From Syngnathus acus (Eukaryota; Chordata; Actinopteri; Syngnathiformes; Syngnathidae): DNA of 64,000 nucleotides. The translations under genes were made by a program, and so were the position numbers. Below are positions 40,734-56,136 of the stretch, one piece after another (the first letter of the stretch is position 1; the number at the start of each line of letters is the position of its first letter). The notes under the pieces are model-generated. The model was not told the origin of the DNA, did not search any database, and saw only the letters and a program-made list of their open reading frames with translations. The stretch is taken from the NCBI RefSeq assembly GCF_901709675.1, contig NC_051101.1, positions 11,862,501-11,926,500 on the forward strand, read 5' to 3'.

Positions 40734-41301
40734 GTAAGTTTGTTCATTTTGCAACTTTTTTTTTTGTTTTTTGGGTGGATTGCGCTCATTTTACGCATGC
40801 ATAGCAGAAGTGTTAGTTCACGGAAAATAGGAAAAGAAACTCGCAGATTATTAAAACGTCGAGTAGATGGCTTCGACTCATTTAAGTGAATAGTTTTTGT
40901 CGTTTATTCTCAGTTTTACGCCAAATGTTTGTCACTGGGTGTGTTCCCATGCGTCATTCATCGGGTGGTCTGCGGTTTGAGCGCACGTCGTACATTTCTC
41001 CAAGTGACAAGTAGCCACTGGCCTTCTGCTTCCTGTGCTTTTTGTTTAAACTGATTGTATGCTACTCTATTTTAACGACTTTTGTCTCAGTGAAATCCAA
41101 TAGGAATACGGCGGATGTGGAGCAAAGGGTAGAGGCGATAAGGATGTCCGTGTGTTGCGGAACATTTGGTCTTAGAATTTGCTCGGAGTGCCAATAAAAG
41201 CAACGCCTGTATCCTCCCTTTAGTGCATTCACTGTTTGCTTTGGATAGGGATGATATTGTTAGCTTATCTTTAAGTGAGCTTTTAAATAAACACAGAAAA
41301 T

Positions 41302-41518
41302 ACAATACAGTATTAATTAAATTCAAATTCAGAATGTCATAAGTCTAGCAAACAAATGATCGTATTTGGCTATTTTGCCATTACCTGACCACGCCCCATA
41401 ATGTATAATTTAATACAATATAGTATTATTAATTAAATTCAAATTCAGAATGTCATAAATCTAGCAAACAAATGATCCTATTTGGCTATTTTGCCATGAC
41501 CTGACCACGCCTCATAAT
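41302..41518. repeat. Local tandem duplication, period about 113 bp, in intron 1 of S100 gene 1
   Basis: Two nearly identical blocks begin at 41,302 and 41,415. Each contains AATTCAAATTCAGAATGTCA and TTGGCTATTTTGCCAT, with only a few base differences, so the event is fairly recent. It lies just upstream of the coding-exon acceptor. Confidence 0.85.
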
Positions 41519-41567
41519 TTTCTGCTTTCTGTCCATTTGCAGCTTCCATCCACCTGCCTCTGCAGCC

Positions 41568-41999
41568 ATGTCTGATTTGGAGAAATGCATGGAGAACCTC
41601 ATTGTCATCTTCCACCGCTACGCCAAAGACGACGGTGATGGCAGGACTCTGAGCAAAAAAGAACTGAAGAAACTACTGGAGACTGAGTTGCCAACCTTCC
41701 TCAAGGTGAGAACACTCTCGAGTTGCTGAACATGCCATTTCCATTATTTCCTAGTCTAAAAGTCGACCAGCATTCTGAATCAGATCATTTGACTTATTCC
41801 TCATGACTGTCCCCTTTTTTGTCTTTCTTTTTTTTTCCAGACTCAAAAGAACCCCAAAACAGTGGATTGCATCTTGCAGGACCTGGACCTCAACAAAGAT
41901 GACAAGTTAGACTTTGAAGAGTTTCTCCCCTTGGTCGCAGGCCTCTCCTTGGCCTGTGAGAAGTGCTACGTGCTGCACCAGAAGAAGGGCAAACAGTAA
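41568..41999 (+). CDS. S100 calcium-binding protein, gene 1 of 6 (S100A10/S100A1-like)
   Basis: Coding exons 41,568-41,705 and 41,841-41,999 give 98 residues, a usual S100 size. S100 proteins are small dimeric EF-hand proteins that bind and regulate targets in a calcium-dependent way. The N-terminal S100-type hand has the expected LSKKELKKLLETEL helix. The C-terminal hand has DLNKDDKLDFEE, with the main acidic ligands, though Asp replaces the usual Gly at loop position 6. The tail VLHQKKGKQ and the segment FLKTQKNP recall S100A10 (annexin A2 light chain). Unlike mammalian S100A10, whose second loop is inactive, this loop looks able to bind calcium. S100A10 is also near SNX27 in human, which supports the relation. 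AATAAA at 42,311-42,316. Confidence 0.88.
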
Positions 42000-42589
42000 A
42001 CACAAGAGTATAAATGCATTTCTGACTGAATATTTCCTTGTCTGTCTGATTATTCACACCATGAAGGTCTGTTTTTGTATTTTTATTCTGCATGATTTGA
42101 ACACATGGAAGCAGTTTAGCCCAAAGGCGTCCACCCTGTTTGTTCTGCCTCTGAAACGCTGTGATTGATAACCAAACAGTTGAGAAATGGCAAGTGAACT
42201 ATTTGGCACTACTTTCTAGTTTTCCGTAAAGTGTTTCCGCTGTGTACTAACTCACAAAGCTAACAAATTCTGTACATGTATGTGAGTCTTAATGAAACTT
42301 TCACGGCTGAAATAAAATGTTAATCTGCTAGCAGAATTGCTTCTTTTTTTAGCTAATGCTTGGATGGCTGGGTGTTGCTATGCAGAATTTGATGGGAGTC
42401 CAAAAAATGTGGGCATTCAAACCAGATTAAAAAAAAATACACACTAAAAAAAGCTAAATCGACCACTTTTTATGGCATTTTAAAAGTTTGAACTTCTGAC
42501 ATGTTCTGCCCATATTTAACTATAAATATTGAGCATAATACATTTTCATTGAGTCAAGCTTTGCGATTTACATACAATAGCCCAAAACA

Positions 42590-42603
42590 GCGCCATCTGG
42601 TGG
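42590..42603 (-). promoter_or_regulatory. CTCF-like motif
   Basis: The minus strand reads CACCAGATGGCGCT, an almost perfect CTCF core. It pairs divergently with the site at 43,069. Confidence 0.45.
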
Positions 42604-42772
42604 GGCTATTTCCTGGCTTGCCCCTTTAATGCAAGTTCCTCACAGCTTGAATGTTGAGCAAGGCTTGAAAGGATGACACACCGCTATCTGGCATCCGAGG
42701 TTTGCAAGTGGTTTAAATCACGCCCTTTGAACACAGCATAGTTGTATCTGAGGAATTCAAAACATGTGATAT

Positions 42773-42786
42773 GTTGCCATGACAAC
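42773..42786. promoter_or_regulatory. RFX X-box-like palindrome
   Basis: GTTGCCATGACAAC differs from the perfect palindrome by one base. It is not next to an evident transcription start. Confidence 0.35.
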
Positions 42787-43068
42787 ACTGCCTGAGTATA
42801 CAGTATCTGCACTCGTTATTCCGCACTGGAATCCATCTATTTCAAATAGATTACTTCACTTCAGAGTACCAAATTGCAACTAAAGAAAAGTGATTTATCA
42901 ATTTAACAGGAATACACAGAATTAATGGATGGCATGGTAAGAAAAAGCATGCCAAATCATGATTAATCCTAGCTATATGTGCTAACATGCTAACAATCTC
43001 ATACGCTTTCATGTGATATGCAATTTAAAAAAAAGAAAAAAATTAAACAAGGTAGAGCTACAACTAAA

Positions 43069-43082
43069 CACTAGGGGGCAGC
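43069..43082 (+). promoter_or_regulatory. CTCF-like motif
   Basis: CACTAGGGGGCAGC matches the CTCF core on the plus strand. It lies about 100 bases before the shared promoter element of S100 gene 2. Confidence 0.5.
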
Positions 43083-43173
43083 ATCGATACAGACTAGGGA
43101 TGGGCACATTGTGTTTGTTTCCTTTCAGATGTTTTGACTCGTGTGCAAATCACACAGGGGCGCGTCAGAACCA

Positions 43174-43283
43174 GTAACACCAGTCTGGGCAATGAACAGA
43201 GCTTGAGTCATAGTTGTTTGTATGCTCGAACGACTTTAAAAGTCATACAAGAGGACGATTGCGGTTAAGTTGCTGTACATACC
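43174..43283 (+). promoter_or_regulatory. Promoter and non-coding exon 1 of S100 gene 2
   Basis: A diverged copy of the element shared by S100 genes 2-5 (GTAACACCAGTCTGGGC, 43,174-43,190) lies 45 bases before a TATA-like TTTAAAAG (43,235-43,242). A probable non-coding exon ends at 43,283 (ACC followed by GTGAGT). The next exon resumes after TTTCCAG near 43,541. Confidence 0.5.
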
Positions 43284-43428
43284 GTGAGTATCTATCTATC
43301 TAATCTATTTTTGAACATGCTGATTTATGTGCCTTATTGGCATAACATGAAATTATGTGAAAATGTGAAAAAAATGTTTTTGTGTTTGGTCGATCTTATG
43401 TTCAAAAATAAATTTCACTTCACATCTA

Positions 43429-43463
<35 letters not shown>
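43429..43463. repeat. (CTGT)n microsatellite
   Basis: A tetranucleotide run of about eight CTGT units, in the intron between the non-coding and coding exons of S100 gene 2. Confidence 0.9.
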
Positions 43464-43464
<1 letters not shown>

Positions 43465-43573
43465 ACCCAACCCTTAGCCATACCTTCAAGGATTGCAACA
43501 TTTTCCATGATTTTTCTCTCTTCCTTTGCACCGATTTCCAGAAGCAGACTTTTTTTTGTCTTCCTGAGTAGCC

Positions 43574-43989
43574 ATGGGTGACCTGGAAAACGCTATCAAA
43601 TGTTGCGTGGATGTCTTTGTGAAGAACTGCGGCGAAGGCAGCGACTGTTTGAACATAGACGAGTTCAAAACAATGATGGGGAAAGAGATCACCGCCTCAA
43701 GTTATAAGGTACAAAACTGCTCAGGACAGGAAGTCATAGCGGAAGCGGCACTTGAAGTTGACCTCAATTTCTTTCACAGGGGAAATTTAACGTGAGCGAT
43801 CTGGACGAGGCCTTTTCCAAATTGGACAAGAATGACAACGGCGAAATCAGCATTCAGGAGTTTTCCAGATGCATTTCCATTCTGATTAAAGGTTACTACC
43901 GCAAAAATGTGAAAGCCAAAAGAGGTGGCAAGGGAGGCCGGGGCCGGAAGCAGGGTGCCAAGGGAGACGACGGCGAGGATGAGGTTTAG
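43574..43989 (+). CDS. S100 calcium-binding protein, gene 2 of 6, with basic Gly-rich tail
   Basis: Coding exons 43,574-43,708 and 43,780-43,989 give 114 residues. The N-terminal S100-type hand is present but short of acidic residues. The C-terminal EF loop, DKNDNGEISIQE, is fully canonical (D1, N3, N5, G6, E12). After helix IV the protein continues for about 30 residues with a Lys/Arg/Gly-rich segment (KAKRGGKGGRGRKQGAKG) and an acidic end (DDGEDEV), which is unusual for S100 proteins. The intron lies between the two EF-hands, as in all S100 genes. The start ATG is in good context (GCCATGGG). AATAAA at 44,049-44,054. It cannot be tied to a named mammalian S100; it probably belongs to a fish-specific branch with genes 3-5. 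Confidence 0.87.
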
Positions 43990-44541
43990 CACATTTTCAA
44001 TCTGTCTTGTTTCTCCTGCATTCTCAATACAAGCTTGGATAAAAAAAAAATAAAGACTGATCATTTGATTATCCTCAATTTCATCCTGTCTGGTTATTAG
44101 TGACATATATTGACATGAAACCTTGTTTGACTTTCTTTTATTGCTCGATGGACAAACGAAGCTTCGAATTTGCTTCATGAACCAGTTGTTTTGTTTTTTT
44201 ATGGCTGTTTCAACATTGGAATGAGCGCATACTGACTTACCATTTCTTAAAAGCCTTTCTTCAAACCAACATCGCCTTCTCACCATCACCTCAGGTATTT
44301 TTATTTATTTTTTTACCTAGTTACAGGTGTTTCATTTACCTGCCGGCTCACCCAAGCCATTTCTATGACACACCCCGGGCATTAAACATTGATTGACGAA
44401 GTTAAACAAATGTGATTCACCGAGCATGTTTATAGGTGTGGCAAGTAAACAAATATTTTTTTATTTATTTACTTGGCGGTACCTCCAACCTGTGAAACAC
44501 CCTTTGTGTTAAGCTGTCCTCGCAAGCGGTTTCACTGGCTA

Positions 44542-44738
44542 ATTGGGCTCAGCACACAAAAACCAGAACGGTGAAACCAGTCTAGGTGGAGTCTGAACCG
44601 TTTTACTTTAATGACATTTGTCTGCACGTGTCATTAAATGAATTAGCAGTCCAATATAAGAAGATTCATCTCACTCAAGTCCATTTGGACATCTCTTGAG
44701 TGTCACACGAGGATCTCGTCTTGACTGCTGAATATTCT
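44542..44738 (+). promoter_or_regulatory. Promoter and non-coding exon 1 of S100 gene 3
   Basis: The shared element GTGAAACCAGTCTAGGTGGA lies at 44,571-44,590, preceded by ATTGGGCTCA at 44,542. A TATA-like AATATAAG is at 44,653-44,660. A non-coding exon then runs to 44,738 (TTCT followed by GTAAGT). The whole block aligns to the one before gene 4. The next exon resumes at 44,869 after ATTAG. Confidence 0.65.
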
Positions 44739-44899
44739 GTAAGTGGAATTTGCGCAATAACGTTTGGTGTGTGATAAAATTGAGAATATATCTGCAATTG
44801 TGGGTAATATTGAAATCAATATTGATGATTTTTTCTTGAAATGTCTCCTGTTTCTTCAAAACAATTAGAAATATCTCTCCCCCTCAAAGTCGCGTCACC

Positions 44900-45254
44900 A
44901 TGGGCCGCCTGGATGAAGTTATTATAAAGTTAGCGGAACTCTTCAAGGAGTACAACACCGATGGCGACAAGTATTTGAGCTCAGCTGAGACAAAAGCCAT
45001 GCTTGAGAAGGAAATCAACATCGACAACTTGCAAGTGAGCGACACTGATGCGATCGCTGATGTGTGCCAGATTCCCTGCGTCTTAACGTGTTCTTGATTT
45101 TCTGTTTTGACAGGGGTTAATCACCATGGACAATGTCAAGGAGAGTTTGAAGCAGCTGGACGACAGCAAAGAGGTCGACCTTAGACTCTTTGACTTGGGA
45201 AAAGCTGTGACTGAACTGACGGTGATTTACAACCGCAAGAAAATGAAACAGTAA
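44900..45254 (+). CDS. S100-like protein, gene 3 of 6, degenerate second EF-hand
   Basis: Coding exons 44,900-45,034 and 45,114-45,254 give 91 residues. It is close to gene 4 (both begin MGRLDE, then a KLAELF/TLSDLF helix and EEYNT or KEYNT). The first hand (YNTDGDKYLSSAE) keeps several acidic residues. In the second, the expected loop region reads LDDSKEVDLRLFD: the central Gly is missing and the last Glu is replaced, so calcium binding there is probably lost. The end is basic (YNRKKMKQ). Splice sites and the intron position between the hands are typical of S100 genes. AATAAA signals lie at 45,299 and 45,334. No mammalian orthologue can be assigned. Confidence 0.85.
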
Positions 45255-46410
45255 AGGATTAAAAAGAAAAAAAAAGCCAAATTATTAGGGATGGTTCAAA
45301 TAAAAAGGGAATCGTAACGCTGAAATGGACTACAATAAAACATTTTATTTGGGTTTATTACAAAGTTGCTGGTCCTTTTTTTTTAACTGTCTGCTCCTTT
45401 GAATAAATAACAAAATAAATAATATGAAAAGCCTTTGAGGGTCCTGGCCTTTATTGATGCTGTTCTCAAGCTTTTTCTGACATGCCCATTGAAAATAAAT
45501 GCAACATATTTAAGGGTTGTATCCTTGTTTACTTTTCCAGTATTTTTGGGGAAAATAAAAAAAAATTACTTTCAAGTTTCATGTTGTCTTCGCATCATTC
45601 TCGTGTCATATTGGCTCTCAATTTCTGTCAATTCGACGGTGCATTTTATAATTGCGTCGCTGCGCGGGCCCATGTTAACCACGTTGGACCAGATGCTACA
45701 TGCTAAATGCTAAAAACAAGCTGAACGTGCTTTAATTGCCACTCTTTGGAAAGCCAGAAGTTTGTGTTGCTTCTCCTGATCTTGTCAATACAATTATGAC
45801 AAGAAATAAAACTCTATTTGACTGATTAAGATTTTTTTTGATCACATGATTAAAGGAACTCTCACGTCATCATCTTATGTCATCCATGTTATATCATATT
45901 TTCTTATCTCGGTCATGTTGTTTCCTATCATTGTATAATATGTAAATAAACAGTGTTTTAATTGAACATTATCGGCCTCACATATTTTATGTTAGAAAAA
46001 TCTCGCAGCACACCACCAAACAAAAAACAAACTGTGACAAAAACTTTGAATTATAAAATGTGCGCTTGTTTAGTTGAACACTAAGCTAGGTTTTATTCTG
46101 TGAATGGCAAAAGGTGCCTTTTTTTTTGCTATTGTGTCTAATTGAAGATGAAGAACCTCCAAAATTCTTAAAATAAATATAATTGTTTTTACTTAACAGC
46201 GAATACGCCTCAAACACAATGAGAGAGAGAAACTCCTCCCAGACTCCTAACGAAAGGTTAATTGAAGACGAAATTATCCGTGACTCAGTGTTTGTTTGTC
46301 TGAGATTGGCTGACGTCCAGTTTAGGGGTAACCTCGCCTCGCCTGCCGCCCCAAGATGTCAGGGAGAGGCGCCAGCGCACCCCGCTCGGACCGGTTCAAA
46401 GAATGTTCAA

Positions 46411-46587
46411 ATTGGGCTCAGACCGAAACAGTGAAACCAGTCTAGGTGGAGTGTGAAACGTTTATTTTTAATAACATTTGATTGAGTCTGTGTGCATGTG
46501 TATAAGAAGGACAAAATAAGAACATGCATCTCATTTGAGCATCTCCAAAGAGTCACTCGAGATCTCACCTCGTCCACTGAAGCTACC
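46411..46587 (+). promoter_or_regulatory. Promoter and non-coding exon 1 of S100 gene 4
   Basis: ATTGGGCTCA (46,411) and the shared element GTGAAACCAGTCTAGGTGGA (46,431-46,450) are identical to those before gene 3. TATAAG follows at 46,501, then a non-coding exon ending at 46,587 (ACC followed by GTAAGT). The next exon begins at 46,687 after TTGCAG. Identity is highest in the element and around the cap region. Confidence 0.65.
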
Positions 46588-46716
46588 GTAAGTGCTCAAG
46601 GAAATTTATGGATGCTCGTTAGGCTAAAATGAATCGATGTTCAAATCAATTATGTCTGTTGTTGTTGTTTTTTTAAACATTTGCAGGAAGAAGACTTTTG
46701 GTCAACCCGAGTCGCC

Positions 46717-47084
46717 ATGGGTCGCCTGGATGAAATCATTGTAACGTTGTCAGATCTCTTTGAGGAATACAACACTGGAGACAACCAAAAGCAAAAACGA
46801 TTGGGAAAAGACGAGATTGCAGCCATGCTTGCGAGTGAACTCAGCATCGACAAGTTTAACGTGAGAGGGCAAATTAGTGAACACATTCACAGTACTATGT
46901 TGCTTGACGTTTTCTTCATTTGGTTGTTTGACAGGGCAAAGTCTCCATGGATGTTATCAAACAGACCATGGAGCAGGTGGACAAGAATAAAGATAGCGAA
47001 ATCAAAATTCTGGAATTCTGCAGAGCTGTGACGAACCTGGCCGTGTTATACTACCGCAGGAATACGCCCGGGGAAAATGTTTAA
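46717..47084 (+). CDS. S100 calcium-binding protein, gene 4 of 6
   Basis: Coding exons 46,717-46,860 and 46,935-47,084 give 97 residues. It is the closest relative of gene 3 in the array: shared MGRLDE start, same promoter block and same exon structure. The first EF loop is lengthened (EEYNTGDNQKQKRLGKDE, a few residues longer than in gene 3). The second, DKNKDSEIKILE, keeps D1, N3, D5 and E12 but has Ser for Gly at position 6, so it may still bind calcium weakly. The tail is YYRRNTPGENV. AATAAA at 47,112-47,121 (two overlapping). Orthology to a named S100 is not clear. Confidence 0.85.
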
Positions 47085-47344
47085 AACTAACAACTGTCAA
47101 ATAATCAGAAAAATAAATAAAGTACACATTTGGGGTTTTTTTCTGTATGCTACTTTTCATGGCAGGAATAAGACAAAATAAATAAAATAAATTTTTTAAA
47201 AAGACTTTTACGGTCCTGTCTCTTTATTCCAGTGATTCTCAAGCTTTTTTTTTTTAATGTCTCAAAGAATTTCAGACTTTTCATTCCAGTGCCAATTAAC
47301 TAGCGCTAGCTAAATGTGAATGCTAGCAATGCTAGCTCTAAGGC

Positions 47345-47432
47345 AGGGTTGCGCAACTCATTTGAATCAGGTGTGTTCCAGCAGGGAGACCCAGAAAACG
47401 TGCAGGACTCAGGCCCTCATGGATCAGACGGC
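47345..47432 (-). repeat. Interspersed-repeat fragment (common teleost DNA-transposon type)
   Basis: CTCATTTGAATCAGGTGTG, then CAGCAGGGAGACC and GTGCAGGACTCAGGCCCTCA, is the reverse strand of a very common fish repeat containing ACACACCTGATTCAAAT. It lies between S100 genes 4 and 5. Family identification is from memory. Confidence 0.6.
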
Positions 47433-48111
47433 TTTGCAAGTTAAAACCGTGAGCCTGTAAGTCCACAGCTTTATATTATTTGAAAGAGAACATTTTTTTT
47501 GCTGGATATACAAATGAAATGCTGACATGAAAAACAATTAAAAAGCAATTTCGATTTCGATTCATACACAAATGAAAAACAATTCGGGGCCGATTCATTT
47601 AAATTTGTACTCAGATGAAAACAATTCTCACCAAGAAATGTTTACTATAGGGAATATGAATGGTTAGTCATGCAGGCATGTTGACAGGTCGTCATGGTAA
47701 TGTTGTTTAATGGGACAAGTAAACATAATGTGGCGTGATTTGTTTTGACTGGTATCTGTAATGCGGAAAGCTAAATCACCGTAGTGAGCAAGGGCCAAAA
47801 AAGGCTTAAAAGGGAATAAAAAATGTTTTTTAAATAAATAAAAATAAAATAATGAACAAAAATAAAATAAATTGAAATGTTGCATAGGTCTTTTCAGTCA
47901 TGTGTCAGAATGTGAATTGTGTCAGCCCTTTCTGCTCACTTTACTTACTAACAACACAAAAAATAATTGAAAAGAAAATTGCAAAATATCCCTGTTTATG
48001 TATGCAACAAAAACATTTGTACAACCTTTTTCAACTTGTTTGTTTTGGAGTGTTTGACAGTTTTTCACAAATAGCAACATCTTCAGTGACTGCACGAACG
48101 CTACCAAACCA

Positions 48112-48236
48112 GTAAAACCTGTCAATGTGGAGGGCGGCAAAAAGTGTGATTAGTCATTGGGGCATTTCTTTATTTATACAAGGCATTCACTTCATTCTCA
48201 AACTTGCTTCGTTGGAAAACAAGAGAAGAACATCTG
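48112..48236 (+). promoter_or_regulatory. Promoter and non-coding exon 1 of S100 gene 5
   Basis: A diverged shared element, GTAAAACCTGTCAATGTGGA (48,112-48,131), lies about 43 bases before a TATA-like TTATACA (48,174-48,180). A non-coding exon ends at 48,236 (CTG followed by GTAAGT), and the next begins at 48,399 after ACCAG. Confidence 0.55.
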
Positions 48237-48422
48237 GTAAGTACTGATGGACCTTGTGATATATGTTATCTGCACGATTAGATCTGTTGATATAAAAACA
48301 TTGTGTGCACTTGTGCATATTTAAGATTATTTTCTAGCCCATTCTGCAACTTTAGATGATCCTAACTCCAGTTTTTTTATTTTTCTCTCCTGAACCAGAT
48401 TGTTTACCCATCCGAAGCAGCC

Positions 48423-48965
48423 ATGTGTGACATACAAAATTGCATTGATAAATTTGTGGATCTCTTTGAGGAGTTCTCCTGTGAGGAAACTGACTGTTTG
48501 AGCAGAGAACAGTTCAAAGCACTGGTAACCAGTGAAATCAACTCCCCTGATTATGAAGTAAGTGATAAAATAGTAAACTTATCCACATAACAGAATTGAA
48601 TTTGATTTTTGTTTTCTTTATATAAAGTGGCCTGTTTTGTGTTTTCATAGGGGAAACTCGAGCTATGCGATATTGATGACGTCTTTGCAGAGCTGGATAG
48701 GAACAATGATGACAAGCTCGACTTCCAAGAGTTCATCAATTGCATGGGCAAAATGATTAAAACTCAGCGCAAAAAGGCTGGCAGAGGTCGCAATAAAGGC
48801 AGACGGGGCAAGAAAGGAAAAGGAAAAGGGAGAAGGGGTAGTGGCAGTGGCAGTTGCAGTGGCAGTGATGACGAATGCGGCGGCCGCGGGGGCAAGGGTG
48901 GCGGCGGCGGCCGCGGGGGCAAGGGTGGCGGCGGCGGCGGCGGCGGCGGCCGTGGCGGTCGCTGA
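48423..48965 (+). CDS. S100 calcium-binding protein, gene 5 of 6, with long Gly/Arg/Lys-rich tail
   Basis: Coding exons 48,423-48,557 and 48,651-48,965 give 149 residues, about half as long again as a typical S100. Residues 1 to about 90 form a normal S100 core; the second EF loop, DRNNDDKLDFQE, keeps D1, N3, D5 and E12. After helix IV comes a tail of more than 55 residues. It starts with Lys/Arg/Gly repeats (RRGKKGKGKGRRG), passes through a Ser/Gly/Asp segment (GSGSCSGSDDECG), and ends in GGRGGKGG-type repeats coded by GGC/GGN triplets. Such tails resemble RGG/KG nucleic-acid-binding or phase-separating regions, but that is only a suggestion. The frame is open to a TGA, and AATAAA follows at 48,984-48,989. 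Gene 2 has a shorter tail of the same kind. Confidence 0.86.
48890..48960 (+). repeat. Coding (GGC)n triplet-rich tract
   Basis: This GC-rich run encodes the Gly/Arg-rich end of S100 gene 5. It includes two copies of a GGCCGCGGGGGCAAGGGTGG unit and a (GGC)n run near 48,929-48,951. It is probably length-variable and stands out against the AT-rich surroundings. Confidence 0.8.
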
Positions 48966-48989
48966 GCACTGTCAGCGCAAGTCAATAAA

Positions 48990-50130
48990 ACACAATGAAG
49001 CTTAATGGTGGCTGTGCGTCTCTTTATTTTAATAAATCCGCCTCAGAGGTCTTCAATTTGGAGTTCAAAACTTGGTTTTGACTCTCCCTTGTGGAGTTTG
49101 CGTGCAATGCATGTCACATCGCCTCATGTCATTTTCGGATGTCGTGCCGCCCCTGTCATATGACGTCATGTCAGGTGATTTTCGTGTCAGCTCAGGTCAT
49201 GTTTGAGTTCTGTTGTGGCTGTTACCATGACATAAAAAAGGTCTTTAAGGAAATGCACGAAGGCAAATCAGGAATATTGCATGACTGCTTCATCACTGAA
49301 GAAGTACCCAAAATGGATCCATGCAGAAATATGTAAAAAGTTGAATGCTACATTTTAAAAAGGTATGTATGTTTATTATGGTATACATATATATATATAT
49401 ATATATTCTCGATTTGTTTACTTGTACATTGCTTCTCTGCCAGGACATTTTATTTAATACATTTTCCACATTATTCCAGTCTTGACATGAAAATACTTTA
49501 TTTCAGTGAAATGGTACATAAATTTTTATTATGTAACTCCAAACCCTTAAATGTACAGTACATAACCAACTGTTATTGTCAGTGGTGTGTTGTTGGGTGT
49601 GTCTTCAAAAACCTGTTTGAGCAATTCAACTGCCAACACCAAATTGTTTGTAAGAACTGCTTGTAGTTTGGGACAAAGAAGGTGTGTCAGTGGGGAAATG
49701 ACCCCATCCCTTCATAAAGAGAGAAAAAAAAATTCGAAGCATGTTTTCCAGTAAGAACAAGTCAATAAAAATGTCATCTACAGTTGTTGTATGTCAAAAC
49801 ATCTTCAGAGATATTGGGACAAGACTTGATGTTTGCAATGGGGTATTAACAAAATGGCTGCCCCCTTGAGATGGATAAATACACATACAGTAATCTGTTT
49901 AATTCTTGATGCACAAACTCAATATCAATCTGAATTGCATATTTAGATTTAGCGGGAGTAAATAGAACCTAAAATTGGACTTGAGTTCTGCTTTAAACCT
50001 ACATTTTAATGCACCACTGTACTATATATGCTTTTTGAATTCAGGCTTCTGATCACACTTACAAATAACAAAAAATGCCAGCACATCTCACATAACTCAA
50101 AAAAGTGAAAGCAAAAGGGTGTGTCGCCGA
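48990..50130. other. Region between S100 genes 5 and 6
   Basis: No coding exon was recognised. It includes an AT dinucleotide run at about 49,384-49,406. Gene 6 has its own TATA box just downstream. Confidence 0.5.
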
Positions 50131-50137
50131 GTGTTGT

Positions 50138-50219
50138 ATAAAAGGTCTGTATCCATTTTCTGTTGACATTTCTTCTCGCCGACGCCATTTGAACATTGTT
50201 AGCTGATCATACAGGTTTG
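50138..50219 (+). promoter_or_regulatory. TATA promoter and non-coding exon 1 of S100 gene 6
   Basis: TATAAAA at 50,138-50,144 is followed by a probable non-coding exon that ends at 50,219 (TTTG followed by GTGAGT). The element shared by genes 2-5 is not evident here. The coding exon starts shortly after CTTCCAG near 50,273. Confidence 0.6.
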
Positions 50220-50280
50220 GTGAGTGGAGGTTTCTTTTTAAATAGCATCAAATATATATTTTTCTCCTTCCAGAGCCAGC

Positions 50281-50649
50281 ATGAGTGTCCGGGCAAAGTT
50301 GGCAGGAAGCGCACAGCCAAGAGTGATAGAGGCAATGTGCATTCTCCAGGATACATTTATAGAGTATGCAGAGCGATCAGAGGACAAAAACACTATGACC
50401 AAAGCAGATTTCTCGTTGATGCTTCGTAAAGAGTGCTGCATGCAGGTGAGTGAGAGATAGAAGAAGATTAAATTCCTTCACATTCCAAATTTAACTTAAA
50501 TTGCTGCTTTTCTACAGATTGACACCAAACTGACTGAGTTCTTCGACAGCCTGGATTCCAATGGTGATGGCGTTCTGGACTTCAATGAGTTTTGTGTTCT
50601 AATGGCAACATTTCTTACATTGTTGTCACCTTCACCAAACTATAGTTGA
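50281..50649 (+). CDS. S100 calcium-binding protein, gene 6 of 6
   Basis: Coding exons 50,281-50,445 and 50,518-50,649 give 98 residues. There is an N-terminal extension of about 15 residues before the first helix (EAMCILQDTFIEYAE). The first hand is S100-type (SEDKNTMTKADFSLMLRKE). The second loop, DSNGDGVLDFNE, is a textbook EF-hand with D1, N3, D5, G6 and E12. The end is short and hydrophobic, then LSPSPNYS, without a basic tail. It is diverged from the others in sequence and promoter. It directly precedes snx27 by about 750 bases in the same orientation. Confidence 0.85.
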
Positions 50650-51374
50650 TATGTTGTTGCTTGCTTTAACAAGCACACAGGATTCTAAATCTTCTCATAA
50701 AATGTCATGAATTCTAATGGACTCATTTACTCAGTTTTAGCCATTTGGTTGACTGTCTTGCGTGGGGAAAAATGCGGTTAGACTATTTATACTGCGTGGT
50801 GATGAACGTGTACCCACTGCACTGCTGCCACCTAGTGTTGAGATTTTGAATAATGAAACGTGTCAAAATGTGAGTGAATTTCCCCGTTTGTTTCTCATTA
50901 TATTTAAAGAGGAACGTTTGTCATTAGGTATTAAAGTAACCTTGCTCTTACTTCAGTATAGATTTTAGGGAAACTATCGCCACATTTGTAAATACGTCGT
51001 GGCTCCTGAGAGTAGGTTCAACTCTTCTGACAAGATTTCACGTACATCGAGTCAATTGTAGTAAATTAACATTGTCTTAATTGCAGTATTTTTACGTCTT
51101 GTGATGTTTATGTTTGGGACGTAGTCGTAAAATATTTATTTTAATGTGCTTTTGTTCAAAAAAGGGTAGAGAACACGCTTAATTCGGCTAAAATAACAAC
51201 GAGCATTGATGCGGCTCGCGTGAACGCGCTGAGGCGCGGTCACGTTAATCATCGGCGTCTTTCGGCATTTTCCGCTCTCACTGACTGTTTAATGGTTTAG
51301 CTAGCGCAGCTGATTAGCTTGCTGTTATTCAGCTAATATCCGTCGCTTATTCGCCGTTTTCCCAACTGGGGCGG

Positions 51375-51392
51375 ATGGCACAAGTGCTATAA
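51375..51392 (+). promoter_or_regulatory. Minimal upstream reading frame before snx27
   Basis: ATG GCA CAA GTG CTA TAA encodes a five-residue peptide and stops only 3 bases before the snx27 ATG. It may lower or regulate initiation at the main start, if the messenger includes this region. Confidence 0.45.
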
Positions 51393-51395
51393 CAA

Positions 51396-56136
<4,741 letters not shown>

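Larger units (their letters stand above)
42000..43173. other. Region between S100 genes 1 and 2
   Basis: The first 320 bases are the 3' untranslated region of S100 gene 1. Two CTCF-like motifs on opposite strands (42,590-42,603 minus; 43,069-43,082 plus) and an RFX X-box-like palindrome (42,773-42,786) lie in the rest. No coding exon was recognised. Confidence 0.5.
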